Notes: generated by a model from the sequence alone, not told the origin. DNA of 64,000 bases from Mogibacterium sp. (GCA_017432075.1 JAFRJV010000033.1:20168-84167), one strand, 5' to 3'; shown: positions 52,421 to 61,459, counted from the first letter of the stretch. Made by a program: numbers and translations.

Positions 52421-52747
52421 TTATGCCGGCGGCTGCCAGATACAGCATACCGCAGCAGGTTTTATGCCGTCGAGTTCAAACTTCTCTATCCACGGATATT
52501 TTTCATATCTGATGGCCGCGTTCTCTTCGAGAAGCACGCCGTGAACCGGCACGTAAACAGCCCCTATCTGCGATTCCTCCCGGATGTAGCCCTCGGCATA
52601 CTCCGATCCGTCTCCGCCGGTAAAACTTACCGACACCTCCGCCTTGGAGGGATCACATCAGGTCCGGGCATCATCGGTCATAAGAACAATGTCTTTGTAA
52701 CCGAGCATTGCCATATATGCTATTGCATTGTCATTCAGCCTTATCAT
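52421..52747 (-). CDS. Small selenoprotein with in-frame UGA (Sec30-Cys31 motif)
   Basis: 108 residues if the TGA at 52658-52660 is read as selenocysteine. Codons 1-29 (MIRLNDNAIAYMAMLGYKDI onward) and 31-108 lie in one frame. The UGA sits in ART-U-CDPS, a Sec-Cys pair, and the C-terminus has another Cys pair (AAVCCIW, 101-102). A hairpin with a GG-containing loop directly follows the UGA. The ATG overlaps the upstream gene's TGA as ATGA, so the start is fixed by coupling. Layout recalls HesB-like or CC/Se-motif small (seleno)proteins of Clostridia; function unknown. Conventional gene finding would call only residues 38-108. Confidence 0.75.
52631..52660 (-). promoter_or_regulatory. SECIS-like stem-loop at the UGA codon
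   Basis: Immediately after the TGA the minus strand folds CCTCC (52646-52650) with GGAGG (52636-52640) around loop AAGGC. After one mismatch a further four pairs (TGAT / GTCG with two wobbles) extend the stem. The loop starts 12 bases after the UGA and contains GG, as bacterial SelB-binding SECIS elements do. Confidence 0.7.
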
Positions 52748-53232
52748 AGTTTCACGAAGTGGAGTTCATTTCCGTGCTTCTTGATGAGCTTTACTACGTC
52801 GCGTGTATTGATAAACACGGTAGCTGTATTGTCGCATGGATGGATGCCCATGAGCCTGTTCTCGAAATCCTTGTCCATGTAAACGACTACATCCTTTTCA
52901 TCATTTGCCAGTACGCCGAAAGGAGTGACTGCTCCGCGTATGAGCCCCATCTTTTCCATAAGGTCTTCCTCGGAGGCGAATGTGAGAGGTCGTGTATCCT
53001 GCGCCTTGCGGAACTCCTTGAGGTTTACTTTCTTGTCTTCAAGGCATGTGATGAGGTAGTACTTGCGCTTCTTGTCATCACGGACGAAAAGGTTTTTGGC
53101 GATCTGTTCAGGATGCGGCAGATTGCACTCGAGCATTTCGTCTATCGTGTAGACCGGCTTGTGTTCGACTATCTCATATTTTATCTTGCTGTCATCAAGG
53201 ATCTTTACTATGTCTTCCTTTGTAAGCGCCAT
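52744..53232 (-). CDS. Prolyl-tRNA deacylase (YbaK/PrdX/ProX family)
   Basis: 162 residues. Family blocks: IVEHKPVYTIDEMLE, HPEQIAKNLFVRDDKKRKYY, the conserved Lys in LITCLEDKKVNLKEF, and IRGAVTPFGVLANDEKDVVV. These hydrolyse Ala (or another wrong amino acid) from tRNA-Pro. In Clostridia the PrdX version lies in the D-proline reductase (selenoenzyme) operon; no prd gene is seen here. Its stop is coupled (ATGA) to the selenoprotein gene. It lies 15 bases after the HerA-like gene. Confidence 0.92.
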   Translation of the reverse strand: MALTKEDIVKILDDSKIKYEIVEHKPVYTIDEMLECNLPHPEQIAKNLFVRDDKKRKYYLITCLEDKKVNLKEFRKAQDTRPLTFASEEDLMEKMGLIRGAVTPFGVLANDEKDVVVYMDKDFENRLMGIHPCDNTATVFINTRDVVKLIKKHGNELHFVKL

Positions 53233-53247
53233 TTTTCTATCCCTTTC

Positions 53248-54954
53248 TTACTTTTTGCCCGTGAGTGTTCCGAGGAGATTTCTGCCGATGGCAGAGCCGA
53301 TGTTGCCTCCGATGGTGCGGCCCTTTTTGCCGAGGACCGCTTCACCTATGGTCTTGCCTATCTCTCTGCCGATGGTACTTCCCGTGGATCTGATGACCTG
53401 CTTTGTGCCTGACTTGCCCAGATAATTATCTGCGATCTCCCCTATAGTTGATCTGCTTTCCTCTTCAGCTTTTGCTGCAGGTTTTACTTTCGGCTGCTGC
53501 ACCGGCTGCTGAGCAGGTTCATAATCTATCATTATGCCTCCATCGTCCGCGGCCTGAGCTGAAGGCTCAGCTGCAGGTATACCGGAAGTGTTGCCGTATA
53601 CCTGCCCGTCAGGCGCGGTATACGATCCGGCGCCCGGCGCCGCGGCCGCACCCGGTACACGTCCCGTGATGACCTCGTATGCAGATACGTTGTCCACCAT
53701 CGTGAGGTACTTATTATTGAGCGGCGAATAATCCACCGCGTTTCTTCTCTCCTCTTCCGTAATAGCTCCCATGCGGCTTTCAGGCGGAAGTATAAATGCA
53801 TACTCAGCCACCGAAGGAGCACCTTTCTCATCGAGCACCGAGACTACCGCCTCGCCCGTTCCGAGGTTCTGCATGAGCGTCTTGGTGTCGAACGCAGGAT
53901 TCTCCCTGAAAGCATCTGCCGCCGCATTCAGCGCCTTCTGCTCAGCCGGAGTATACGCATGCAGTCCGTGCTCGATCTTGTTCCCGAGCTGCGACATCAC
54001 TGCTCCCGGAATATCTCCCGGACTCTGTGTCACGAAGAATATCGAGACACCTTTCGATCTGATCAGCTTTACTACCTGCTCGATCTTCTCAAGCAGGACT
54101 TTCGACGCATTCTTAAAGAGCAGATGGGCCTCGTCGAAGAAGAACACCATTTTCGGTTTCTCCGGGTCTCCCACTTCAGGAAGCACTTCGAAAAGCTCGG
54201 ACAGCAGATACAGCATGAACGCCGAATACAGTCTAGGCTTGTTTATCAGCGTCTCTGCATCCAGGATATTGATGATCCCTCTTCCGTCCGGTGCGGTCAG
54301 GAAGAGATCCCTGATATCTATCGCCGGCTCGCCGAAAAATATGTCTGCTCCTTCAGACTCGAGAGCGACTATAGCCCTTATGATCGCAGAAGCTGACTGC
54401 TGAGGGATAAGACCGTAATCCATCTTGAACTCGCTTGAATGATCTGCACAGTATTGCAGAGTGGCCTTCATATCCTTTGTATCAGTAAGGATCAGTCCGA
54501 GATCATCTGCGATCTTGAAAACGACCTGCATCAGCTCTGTCTGTGTATCATTGAGGTCGAGCACCTGACTTAAGAGCAATGGTCCCATCTCCGACACAGT
54601 AGTGCGCAGCGGTGTACCGTTCTGTGCATATATGTCGAATATCGATACCGGGAATCCCCGGTAGCTGAATGTATCCCTTATCTCAAAGCGGTCCAGTCTC
54701 TTCTGCATGCCTTCACTGTCAGTACCCGGCACCGCTATGCCTGCCATGTCTCCCTTTACATCTGACATGAACACAGGCACGCCTATCTGTGAAAAGCTCT
54801 CGGCAAGGACCTTTAGTGTAACGGACTTTCCCGTACCCGTCGCACCGCAGATAAATCCGTGTCTGTTGGCTTTATCAGGCCTCATGCATATCTTATCGCC
54901 GAGCGTTTCGCCATCGCCCTTTCTGGCGAAATAAATCATTCCGTTGTCTACCAT
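53248..54954 (-). CDS. HerA-like ATPase, DUF853/YjgR family
   Basis: 568 residues. Walker A GATGTGKSVTLKVLAE near 38, Walker B VFFFDEAHLLF near 268, and the ISIFFVTQSPGDIP sensor region match YjgR-type HerA ATPases, DNA-pumping relatives without clear cellular role. The C-terminal 130 residues are low-complexity (Ala, Pro, Gln) and end in a repeated Gly-rich basic segment (GREIGKTIGEAVLGKKGRTI). First gene ahead of the deacylase and the selenoprotein gene; divergent from the M16 peptidase. Confidence 0.92.
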   Translation of the reverse strand: MVDNGMIYFARKGDGETLGDKICMRPDKANRHGFICGATGTGKSVTLKVLAESFSQIGVPVFMSDVKGDMAGIAVPGTDSEGMQKRLDRFEIRDTFSYRGFPVSIFDIYAQNGTPLRTTVSEMGPLLLSQVLDLNDTQTELMQVVFKIADDLGLILTDTKDMKATLQYCADHSSEFKMDYGLIPQQSASAIIRAIVALESEGADIFFGEPAIDIRDLFLTAPDGRGIINILDAETLINKPRLYSAFMLYLLSELFEVLPEVGDPEKPKMVFFFDEAHLLFKNASKVLLEKIEQVVKLIRSKGVSIFFVTQSPGDIPGAVMSQLGNKIEHGLHAYTPAEQKALNAAADAFRENPAFDTKTLMQNLGTGEAVVSVLDEKGAPSVAEYAFILPPESRMGAITEEERRNAVDYSPLNNKYLTMVDNVSAYEVITGRVPGAAAAPGAGSYTAPDGQVYGNTSGIPAAEPSAQAADDGGIMIDYEPAQQPVQQPKVKPAAKAEEESRSTIGEIADNYLGKSGTKQVIRSTGSTIGREIGKTIGEAVLGKKGRTIGGNIGSAIGRNLLGTLTGKK

Positions 54955-55122
54955 TTCTGCCTCCTTTGAACGAGGTTCTTTCAGTAATTGTAAACATTAT
55001 TATATCATGGCATATCGTGGCATGCACTTTAATTGCACCCGATATTGGTATATCATTATAGGGTATTTTCGGCCCTGAAGAGGGTCAATGATCATAAAAT
55101 CAATACTACCGGAGTATAACAA

Positions 55123-58023
55123 ATGACATTAAATGACAAATTGCACGGTTTCACCGTGACCAGTATCCGTGATATCAAGGAGATCGGAGGCAGGCTCGTT
55201 GAGATGGAGCACGACGTCACAGGTGCCAGACTGGTCTGGGCGGATAACGGCGATGAGAACAAGCTCTTCTCAGTCGGTTTCAAGACCCTCCCGGAGGACA
55301 GCACAGGCGTGTTCCACATACTTGAACACTCAGTTCTCTGCGGTTCGGAAAAATATCCTGTCAAGGAGCCGTTCGTTGAGCTTCTGAAGACCTCCATGAA
55401 CACATTCCTCAATGCGATGACCTTCCCTGACAAAACAGTTTACCCGGTCTCGAGCCGCATAGAGCAGGACTACCTGAACCTGATGGGGGTCTACCTCGAC
55501 AGTGTCTTCAATCCCAATGTCCTGAAAGATCCCAACATCTTCTATCAGGAGGGATGGCATATCGATACTGAAGGCGACGAGCCTGTATACAAGGGTGTCG
55601 TGTTCAATGAGATGAAAGGAGCAATGTCGGAAGTGGATTCAGTCGCTGATGAAACGATGACCGGCATGTTGTTCCCTGACAGCTGTTACGGCTTCAATTC
55701 GGGAGGAGATCCAAAGAACATTCCGGATCTGACATACGATGCATTTATCAAGCAGTACAAGAGGTATTATCACCCTTCAAATTCATATTTCTACCTCGAT
55801 GGTGATATCCCTCTCGATGCAACCCTGGCAAAGATCGAGGAGTACCTATCCGGATTCGACCGTCTCGAAAGCGTACCTCAGCTCGTTGCTCAGGATCCGG
55901 TGAAGTCTGAGAAAGCTGTTGCTTTTGCTGCAAGCGGTGAAGACGACAAGCCGCTCATCTGCTTCGGAAAGATCATCGGCAACTGGAAGGACAGAGACAA
56001 AATGCTCGCTCTCAGCATAATCATGGAGCAGATCGCAGACTCCAACGAGTCGCCTCTTAAGCGTGCGGTCCTTTCCTCCGGACTTGCTGAGGATATGGAG
56101 ATCTACGTTTCAGACGGAATAGCTCAGCCATACCTTATGATGCTGTTCCGCGGGATCAGGGATGGCGATAACGCAAAACCTGATGCATCATCACTTGAAA
56201 GCATCGCAGAACGTCTTATGACCATCGTAGAGGAAACCGTTAATAAGATAACTGCGGATGGCTTTTCAAAGAGAGACCTTGAAGCATCGGTCAATCAGAC
56301 TGATTTCAGGTTCAGGCAGTATCCTGAACCTCAGGCTCTCTACAGGATGATCTCCGCATACTCGTCGTGGCTCTACGGAGGCGACCCTTCCATGTATCTC
56401 ACCACAGATGCTTCGATCGCTTCCGTGCGTTCCATGATCGAAAACGGAGAAATGGAGGATATCGCAAGAGAGGTACTGGCTGACACATCCATGCTCTCCA
56501 GGCTCATCCTCATACCTGACAGCAGTTTTGCCGAAAAGGAAGCTGCCCGGGAAGCTGCCCGCGTCAAGGCTGAAGTCGATGCGCTGGATGGTCCGGGCAG
56601 AGAAAACCTTGAGGAACTCAACAGGAAGCTGGTCGAATGGCAGCAGAGCGAAGACAGCGAGGAAGCGCTTGCAACCATACCTCAGCTCAACATCGCGGAT
56701 ATCGACCCGATGCCTCAGCTGATCCCTACCGAGATAAAAGATGTTTGTGGAGCAAAGATCATGTTCCATCAGGTGCCGTCGAACGGCATCGTGCATATCA
56801 ATGCATACTTCCCTATAACACAGCTGGCTCTGAACGAGCTTCCGGCAGCTGCGCTTATCACGGAGTTTTTCAGGGATCTCCCTACAGATAAATATGATGT
56901 ATTCTCTCTCCAGAATGAGATCCGCATGTATATAGGCGGTATCTCGTTCGGGCTCGACATACTCGCAAAAGACAATGACTATGAAAACTGCACGCCTTGC
57001 ATCAGAGTCAGAGCTTCAGTCCTCGAGGATAAGCTTTCAAATGCCGAAGAACTCATCACAGGCATACTGACAGGAACAAAGTTTGACGACAAGCAGATGA
57101 TGCGCGAACTGATCACCCAGATCGATGAGGATTCCAAGAGGACAGCAATGGCAAACGGCCACCGTCTCGGTCTCTTCGAAGCCAGATCGCACTGGTCGGC
57201 CAGGGATGCAGCTGCTGAAGCCGTCAACGGTCTCAGTTTTATGCATTACATGCATGGTATGAGCTCTGCTTCGGATGATGAACTTGACGAGTTCACATCG
57301 TTCGCAGAGAAAGTAATCGAAAAGAGCATCTGCAGGCAGAACGCCATAATCGGCGTGACTGCAGACAGCTGCCCTGACCTTTCAGGATTCATGGAGCTGC
57401 TTCCGGACGGTGAAGCGATGCCGGAGACAGTCTGCTATGAGTCGTCACTGCCGCGCCGTATGGGCATCGAGATACCGGCTGCAGTATCGTTCGCCGTTAC
57501 CTCATATGACCTGAAGCGTGACGGCCACACAATGAGCGGAAACTACCAGGTGGCCGCAAACATCATATCGCTCTCCCATCTATGGAACAGCATCAGAGTA
57601 CAGGGCGGAGCATACGGAGCTTCAATGTCTGCAGGCAGAACAGGCAGTCTTTTCTGTCACACGTACAGAGATCCGAGCCCCGGCCGCTCACTTGATGTAT
57701 TCAAGACGATACCGGACTTTCTTACCGGATTCGCGGCTGATGATAATCTGGATATAGACGGTTTCATAATATCGACTATCGCTTCTACGGAACCTCTGCT
57801 CTCACCTGCAGCAAAAGGCAGGTCCGCAGATGACTTCTGCCTGTCCGGCTTTACCGATGAGGACAGGATCAGGATCCGCAGAGAAATCCTCAATACAAAA
57901 GCCGGCGATCTTGCCGGCCTGAGCGATGTTCTTAAGGATATGGCAGAAAACGGAACTGTCTGTGTTGTAGGGCCAAAGGCAGCGCTTGAAGCCTGTGAGG
58001 ATCTGGAAATATACGCATTATAA
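55123..58023 (+). CDS. M16C family zinc metallopeptidase (insulinase/PreP-like)
   Basis: 966 residues, the length of presequence-protease-type M16C enzymes. The inverted zinc motif HILEH lies at residues 65-69, with the distal Glu in NEMKGAMSEV about 85 residues on. Further PreP-like blocks are TFLNAMTFPDKTVYPVSS and YHPSNSYFYLDGDI. It degrades unstructured peptides in the cytoplasm, as no signal peptide is visible. GGAG lies eight bases before the ATG. A strong terminator follows. Confidence 0.95.
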   Translation: MTLNDKLHGFTVTSIRDIKEIGGRLVEMEHDVTGARLVWADNGDENKLFSVGFKTLPEDSTGVFHILEHSVLCGSEKYPVKEPFVELLKTSMNTFLNAMTFPDKTVYPVSSRIEQDYLNLMGVYLDSVFNPNVLKDPNIFYQEGWHIDTEGDEPVYKGVVFNEMKGAMSEVDSVADETMTGMLFPDSCYGFNSGGDPKNIPDLTYDAFIKQYKRYYHPSNSYFYLDGDIPLDATLAKIEEYLSGFDRLESVPQLVAQDPVKSEKAVAFAASGEDDKPLICFGKIIGNWKDRDKMLALSIIMEQIADSNESPLKRAVLSSGLAEDMEIYVSDGIAQPYLMMLFRGIRDGDNAKPDASSLESIAERLMTIVEETVNKITADGFSKRDLEASVNQTDFRFRQYPEPQALYRMISAYSSWLYGGDPSMYLTTDASIASVRSMIENGEMEDIAREVLADTSMLSRLILIPDSSFAEKEAAREAARVKAEVDALDGPGRENLEELNRKLVEWQQSEDSEEALATIPQLNIADIDPMPQLIPTEIKDVCGAKIMFHQVPSNGIVHINAYFPITQLALNELPAAALITEFFRDLPTDKYDVFSLQNEIRMYIGGISFGLDILAKDNDYENCTPCIRVRASVLEDKLSNAEELITGILTGTKFDDKQMMRELITQIDEDSKRTAMANGHRLGLFEARSHWSARDAAAEAVNGLSFMHYMHGMSSASDDELDEFTSFAEKVIEKSICRQNAIIGVTADSCPDLSGFMELLPDGEAMPETVCYESSLPRRMGIEIPAAVSFAVTSYDLKRDGHTMSGNYQVAANIISLSHLWNSIRVQGGAYGASMSAGRTGSLFCHTYRDPSPGRSLDVFKTIPDFLTGFAADDNLDIDGFIISTIASTEPLLSPAAKGRSADDFCLSGFTDEDRIRIRREILNTKAGDLAGLSDVLKDMAENGTVCVVGPKAALEACEDLEIYAL

Positions 58024-58046
58024 AAAAGGGCTCCGGCCCTTTTTTT
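58023..58046 (+). terminator. Terminator of the M16 gene
   Basis: Stem AAAAAGGGC / GCCCTTTTT with a four-base loop and T-run, directly after the stop. It also abuts the end of the convergent DUF3343 gene. Confidence 0.9.
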
Positions 58047-58295
58047 CTACAGATTATCTGCTTTGTATATCTGAGTGTATGTGCCGTCTTCGTTGCAGAT
58101 GACCATCTGTTCCATCTCATCGTGAGCAGGGTCAAAAAGCGGCTCCGGTGCCCTGTACTTTACACAGGTACCGCAGCTGCTGCTGAGACTTCTTGGCACG
58201 GGCATGGTGCGTGCCTCAAGCCCCCTGGACTTGCAGAGACGCTCAAACCTTATCGAGCCGAAATGCATAAAAAAAGTAGCGATATAAGTTTTCAT
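58047..58295 (-). CDS. DUF3343 protein, putative Se/S carrier
   Basis: 82 residues. The pattern MKTYIATFFMHFGSIRFERL, then a PVPRSLSSSCGTC motif, is DUF3343, whose members lie next to YedE/YedF and are thought to carry selenium or sulfur on the Cys. Here Cys41 and Cys44 form a CxxC. It is the last of the yedE-yedF-DUF3343 group but is separated from yedF by a strong hairpin. A TATAAT with extended TGC just upstream of the start may give it its own promoter. Confidence 0.82.
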   Translation of the reverse strand: MKTYIATFFMHFGSIRFERLCKSRGLEARTMPVPRSLSSSCGTCVKYRAPEPLFDPAHDEMEQMVICNEDGTYTQIYKADNL

Positions 58296-58343
58296 ACATA
58301 CATTCCATCTTAAGAATCTTAACTACAGGGACAATTATAGCAT

Positions 58344-58369
58344 AAAGCGGGGGATCGCTCCCCCGCTTT
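58344..58369 (-). terminator. Hairpin between yedF and DUF3343
   Basis: Perfect 11-bp stem AAAGCGGGGGA / TCCCCCGCTTT with a four-base loop. The T-rich tail on the minus strand (TTTATGCTATAATT) contains a possible -10 box for DUF3343. Confidence 0.75.
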
Positions 58370-58380
58370 ATAATGCGTTT

Positions 58381-58581
58381 TTATCTGGAGATCTTGAGCA
58401 GATACTCTCCGCCCATGTCTTCAACCTCAACATTGTAACCCTGGCTCCTGGCAAAACGTGTAACGTTTTCGAGTGGGGCCTGAGCGTCTACCATGACTTC
58501 ATAGTAGTCATCCTTGCTCTTCATTGCCTTCTGAGTCATGATCACAGGCATCGGGCAGGACAGTCCTCTTGCATCTACCAT
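58381..58581 (-). CDS. yedF: TusA/SirA-like sulfur (selenium) carrier, YedF type
   Basis: 66 residues, TusA fold. The active Cys lies in VDARGLSCPMPVIMTQKAM, with the conserved CPxP. TusA relatives shuttle persulfide sulfur. The shorter partner of YedE is the selenium-metabolism YedF; full YedF proteins have a second, DsrE-like domain that is missing here. It follows yedE by 19 bases and so shares its transcript. Confidence 0.87.
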   Translation of the reverse strand: MVDARGLSCPMPVIMTQKAMKSKDDYYEVMVDAQAPLENVTRFARSQGYNVEVEDMGGEYLLKISR

Positions 58582-58600
58582 ATTGTACCTCCCGTCTTTG

Positions 58601-59683
58601 TTACGCCGCTTCCTTTGCAGGTGCTTTCTCTTTAACGTACGTATTGACTACGCCGATAAGAGCAACAACAACGATGCCGATGATAACAGCGATCTTTCCT
58701 GCAGGTGTAGGACCTTCGCCGCTGGAAGCAAGTCCGAAGTTGTGGCAGAATGCAGCGCCTACCATGAGGCCGAGAACTGTAACTGCGCTGTCAGCATTTC
58801 CTTCTCCGGACATAACGAGCTGTCTGAGCGGGCATCCGCCGAGGAGCACGCAGGCAAATCCGACAAGGAGCATGCCGAGGCAGTTCCAGAGTCCGTCAGT
58901 ATGTGCGATCGGCTGTTCAGTAAATCCGAGTTTGAATCCGCCGAGTGCAAGATTAGTAACCAGTGCAGCAACAAGAATAGCGATGAAACCCCAAAGAAGT
59001 CTTGTCTCTTTGAAGAGAACGAGGTCTCTCATTCCGCCGACCATGCACAGTCTTGTTCTCTGAGCAAGAACACCTACAACGAGTCCTGCAGCGAGTGACA
59101 GAATGACTGCTGCGTGCATCGATCCAGGTCCTTCTTCCGAGAAAGCGATGAATGCAGGTCTTGCGATAAGGAGAACAAAGATCACTACCTCAAGGATAGG
59201 CATCCAGTAACCCTCACCTGCAGTCAGGCTGTAAGTCCTCTTGAGCGAGTATCCGTTCTTGAGGAAGAAGATACCGCAGAAGATTCCGATCACGAATCCT
59301 ACGAGACCGAGGAGAGCATTCAGATCTCCGCCTGCAAGTCTCAGGATCATTCTGAACGGGCAGCCGAGGAACATGAGACATCCTACCATTGCGAAGAATC
59401 CGAGAACGAATCTTGTCATAGGAGCACTTCCGCCCTTTGAGCCGAATTCCTTCTTTGCGAATGCCGCAACGAATGCGCCGATCACGATTCCGATGATCTC
59501 AGGTCTGATATACTGTACCGGAGGTGCCTTGTGAAGTCCGAGGCCGCCGGCTGTGTCACGTAGGAAGCATGCAATGCAGAATCCCATGTTCTTTGGGTTT
59601 CCGAGGAAAGCAAGTCCTGCTGCGATGACACCTATCACGAGACCCGCGATGATGATCATCAACTTGTCATTTTTCTTTTCCAT
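58601..59683 (-). CDS. yedE: YedE family putative selenium transporter
   Basis: 360 residues from the ATG at 59683 (GGAGG eight bases upstream; the frame extends further, but without a ribosome site). About ten membrane helices in two YeeE/YedE (sulf_transp) repeats, each with conserved Cys and Gly: GFCIACFLRDTAGGL, LGCPFRMILRLAGG, TRLCMVGGMRDLVLF and LGGCPLRQLVMSGEG. The family co-occurs with selenophosphate synthase and YedF and is believed to take up selenium compounds. It heads the trio that would feed the selenoprotein gene at 52.7 kb. Confidence 0.93.
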   Translation of the reverse strand: MEKKNDKLMIIIAGLVIGVIAAGLAFLGNPKNMGFCIACFLRDTAGGLGLHKAPPVQYIRPEIIGIVIGAFVAAFAKKEFGSKGGSAPMTRFVLGFFAMVGCLMFLGCPFRMILRLAGGDLNALLGLVGFVIGIFCGIFFLKNGYSLKRTYSLTAGEGYWMPILEVVIFVLLIARPAFIAFSEEGPGSMHAAVILSLAAGLVVGVLAQRTRLCMVGGMRDLVLFKETRLLWGFIAILVAALVTNLALGGFKLGFTEQPIAHTDGLWNCLGMLLVGFACVLLGGCPLRQLVMSGEGNADSAVTVLGLMVGAAFCHNFGLASSGEGPTPAGKIAVIIGIVVVALIGVVNTYVKEKAPAKEAA

Positions 59684-59729
59684 ATCGATCCTCCATATAA
59701 TCCATATTAGAAAAATCCCAAAAAATACC

Positions 59730-59754
59730 ATATGAGGTGTAAAACACCTCATAT
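59730..59754. promoter_or_regulatory. Perfect inverted repeat in the yedE leader
   Basis: ATATGAGGTGT / ACACCTCATAT, 11 bp each, with a three-base spacer, 47 bases upstream of the yedE start. On the minus strand it is followed by GGTATTTTTTGGGATTTTT, so it can fold as a terminator-like hairpin or serve as a repressor site. Confidence 0.6.
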
Positions 59755-59869
59755 CAGTTTATCGCCGCATTTAATTATTAACCAATTGTCTTAATTGATT
59801 ACCGTTTTTGGCAGTATAGTTTTTCTCAATAATTGTTAACAGTTTTTGCAAGCAGCCCCTGTATAATAC

Positions 59870-60613
59870 TCAATGCTTTGGCTTATATCCCCTTGTAGTT
59901 TCAGACGCAGCGTTTTTCCGCTTTCCTGCCTGCTTGTTATCGTAAGAAAATTCAAGGGCAGGATCTGTCTTTACTCTTCCGCCTCCGGATAGAACAGCTG
60001 CAAACAGGAACAGCAGTGTCGCGCTGAGCAGTATGCCTCCGATGATATCTGTGAACCAGTGCACTCCGCACCACAGTCTTCCGCCGACAGTTACCAGAGT
60101 AGTCAGGAAGCACAGAACTCTTACGAAAGCTCCGAAAAGGTTGCCGAAATACTTGTCGGAAACCATCATCACAGCGATCATGACTGTCATTATCAGCATA
60201 GTGTGAGATGACGGGAACGATGCTTCAGGCGCTGTCTCGCCCGGCATGATGATCGGCCGGTAATTTATTATGAATTTTTCAAAGAATACATAGCATCCTA
60301 TCACGGCTATGAACAGCCCGCCGAGTGCCCAGATCTCCCTGTCGACTTTCAGCAGGCTCCTGCGCTTTATCAGCTGAACGAATCCTGCGAGTGCGAACAT
60401 TCCGCATACTGCTATGGCTCCGTATCCAATATAATCCGTTATCTCATACCAAAGCATGTTGACACCGGTAAGATTGTGTACCAACTGGTTTAGATGTGAA
60501 AAACCGACCTCAGTCCCTGCAGGTCCTATCGCTGCAACATCATATATCCTGAGCAGCACTATAAGTCCCGCAAACAATGCTCCCGTAATGACAGCTCCTA
60601 CGACTTTTTTCAT
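59870..60613 (-). CDS. PAP2 family membrane phosphatase
   Basis: 247 residues with about six membrane helices. The three phosphatase motifs are KFIINYRPIIMPG, SFPSSHTMLI and GGRLWCGVHWFTDIIGG. It would dephosphorylate undecaprenyl pyrophosphate or a lipid phosphate. The tail after about residue 215 is basic and cytoplasmic. It lies 27 bases after the mscS-type gene in the same direction. Confidence 0.92.
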   Translation of the reverse strand: MKKVVGAVITGALFAGLIVLLRIYDVAAIGPAGTEVGFSHLNQLVHNLTGVNMLWYEITDYIGYGAIAVCGMFALAGFVQLIKRRSLLKVDREIWALGGLFIAVIGCYVFFEKFIINYRPIIMPGETAPEASFPSSHTMLIMTVMIAVMMVSDKYFGNLFGAFVRVLCFLTTLVTVGGRLWCGVHWFTDIIGGILLSATLLFLFAAVLSGGGRVKTDPALEFSYDNKQAGKRKNAASETTRGYKPKH

Positions 60614-60640
60614 TTGAACGCCTTATTCCTTTCCAAGGTA

Positions 60641-61459
60641 TTATTTGCTTACGCTGATTGGTGTTGACGGTCTTGCGATGCCTGCCTTGTTGAGCGCGGC
60701 AGGTATCTCCTTCATGAGCACGCCAAACTCATTCCAGTAATCTGAAGTCCTGGTCCAGACTCTTACGGTGTATGTAAGGCCGCCCGGTACACCTGCAGTT
60801 ATCAGCACCTGCGGAGCCGGATTGTCGAGTGCCCATTCCGACTTTTCGACGACATCAGACAATATCTTAAGGACCTTATCTGAGTCCTCAGAGCCCGCGA
60901 TATCGAAGTTGAGGTCTACCCTTCTCAGTTCCTCTACTGTTGCGTTGCAGATCGTGGAATTCATCAGATTGCCGTTAGGAATGGATATCCTGCGGTTATC
61001 GAGCGTCGTAAGAACGGTATACACAAGAGATATGCTCCTTACTACTCCCTCTTCTCCTCCTGCAACGATGTAATCGCCCACACTGAACGGACGGAATATG
61101 AGGAGCATGATGCCTCCTGCTATGTTGCTGAGCGCTCCCTGCAGCGCAAGACCTATGGCTACTCCCACAGAGGCGATCGCCGCGATCACCGAGGACATCG
61201 GAACACCGAGAAGTGCGATTATCGATACAGCGAGCACCACATAAAGAGCGGCCTTCACAAACGTCGTGATGTATCCGGCTGCTGTTGTATCTATGGACTT
61301 CATGGATTTCATTTTCCCGAGAGCCTTGATCAGCTTCCTGATAATAAAGCTGCCCACGATATAGATGACTATCGCCAGGACGATCTTCAATCCTATGTCC
61401 ATTGCGCCGTCGCTGATCTTATCAACGAGTTTTTGCAGATTATTGATACTTGCTTCCAT
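60641..61459 (-). CDS. Small-conductance mechanosensitive channel, MscS family
   Basis: 272 residues. Three membrane helices lie in the first 125 residues. The pore helix TM3 has the Gly/Ala pattern SVGVAIGLALQGALSNIAGG, followed by RPFSVGDYIVAGGEEGVV and the beta domain with ISIPNGNLMNSTICN. It opens under membrane tension to release solutes. GGGAG precedes the start. It is probably in an operon with PAP2. Confidence 0.94.
   Translation of the reverse strand: MEASINNLQKLVDKISDGAMDIGLKIVLAIVIYIVGSFIIRKLIKALGKMKSMKSIDTTAAGYITTFVKAALYVVLAVSIIALLGVPMSSVIAAIASVGVAIGLALQGALSNIAGGIMLLIFRPFSVGDYIVAGGEEGVVRSISLVYTVLTTLDNRRISIPNGNLMNSTICNATVEELRRVDLNFDIAGSEDSDKVLKILSDVVEKSEWALDNPAPQVLITAGVPGGLTYTVRVWTRTSDYWNEFGVLMKEIPAALNKAGIARPSTPISVSK

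Noticed and set aside
52421-52636. A short 71-residue ORF starting at GTG 52636
   Set aside because: It is the downstream part of the UGA-containing gene. The GTG lies on the SECIS stem, and the upstream codons in frame begin at an ATGA-coupled start.
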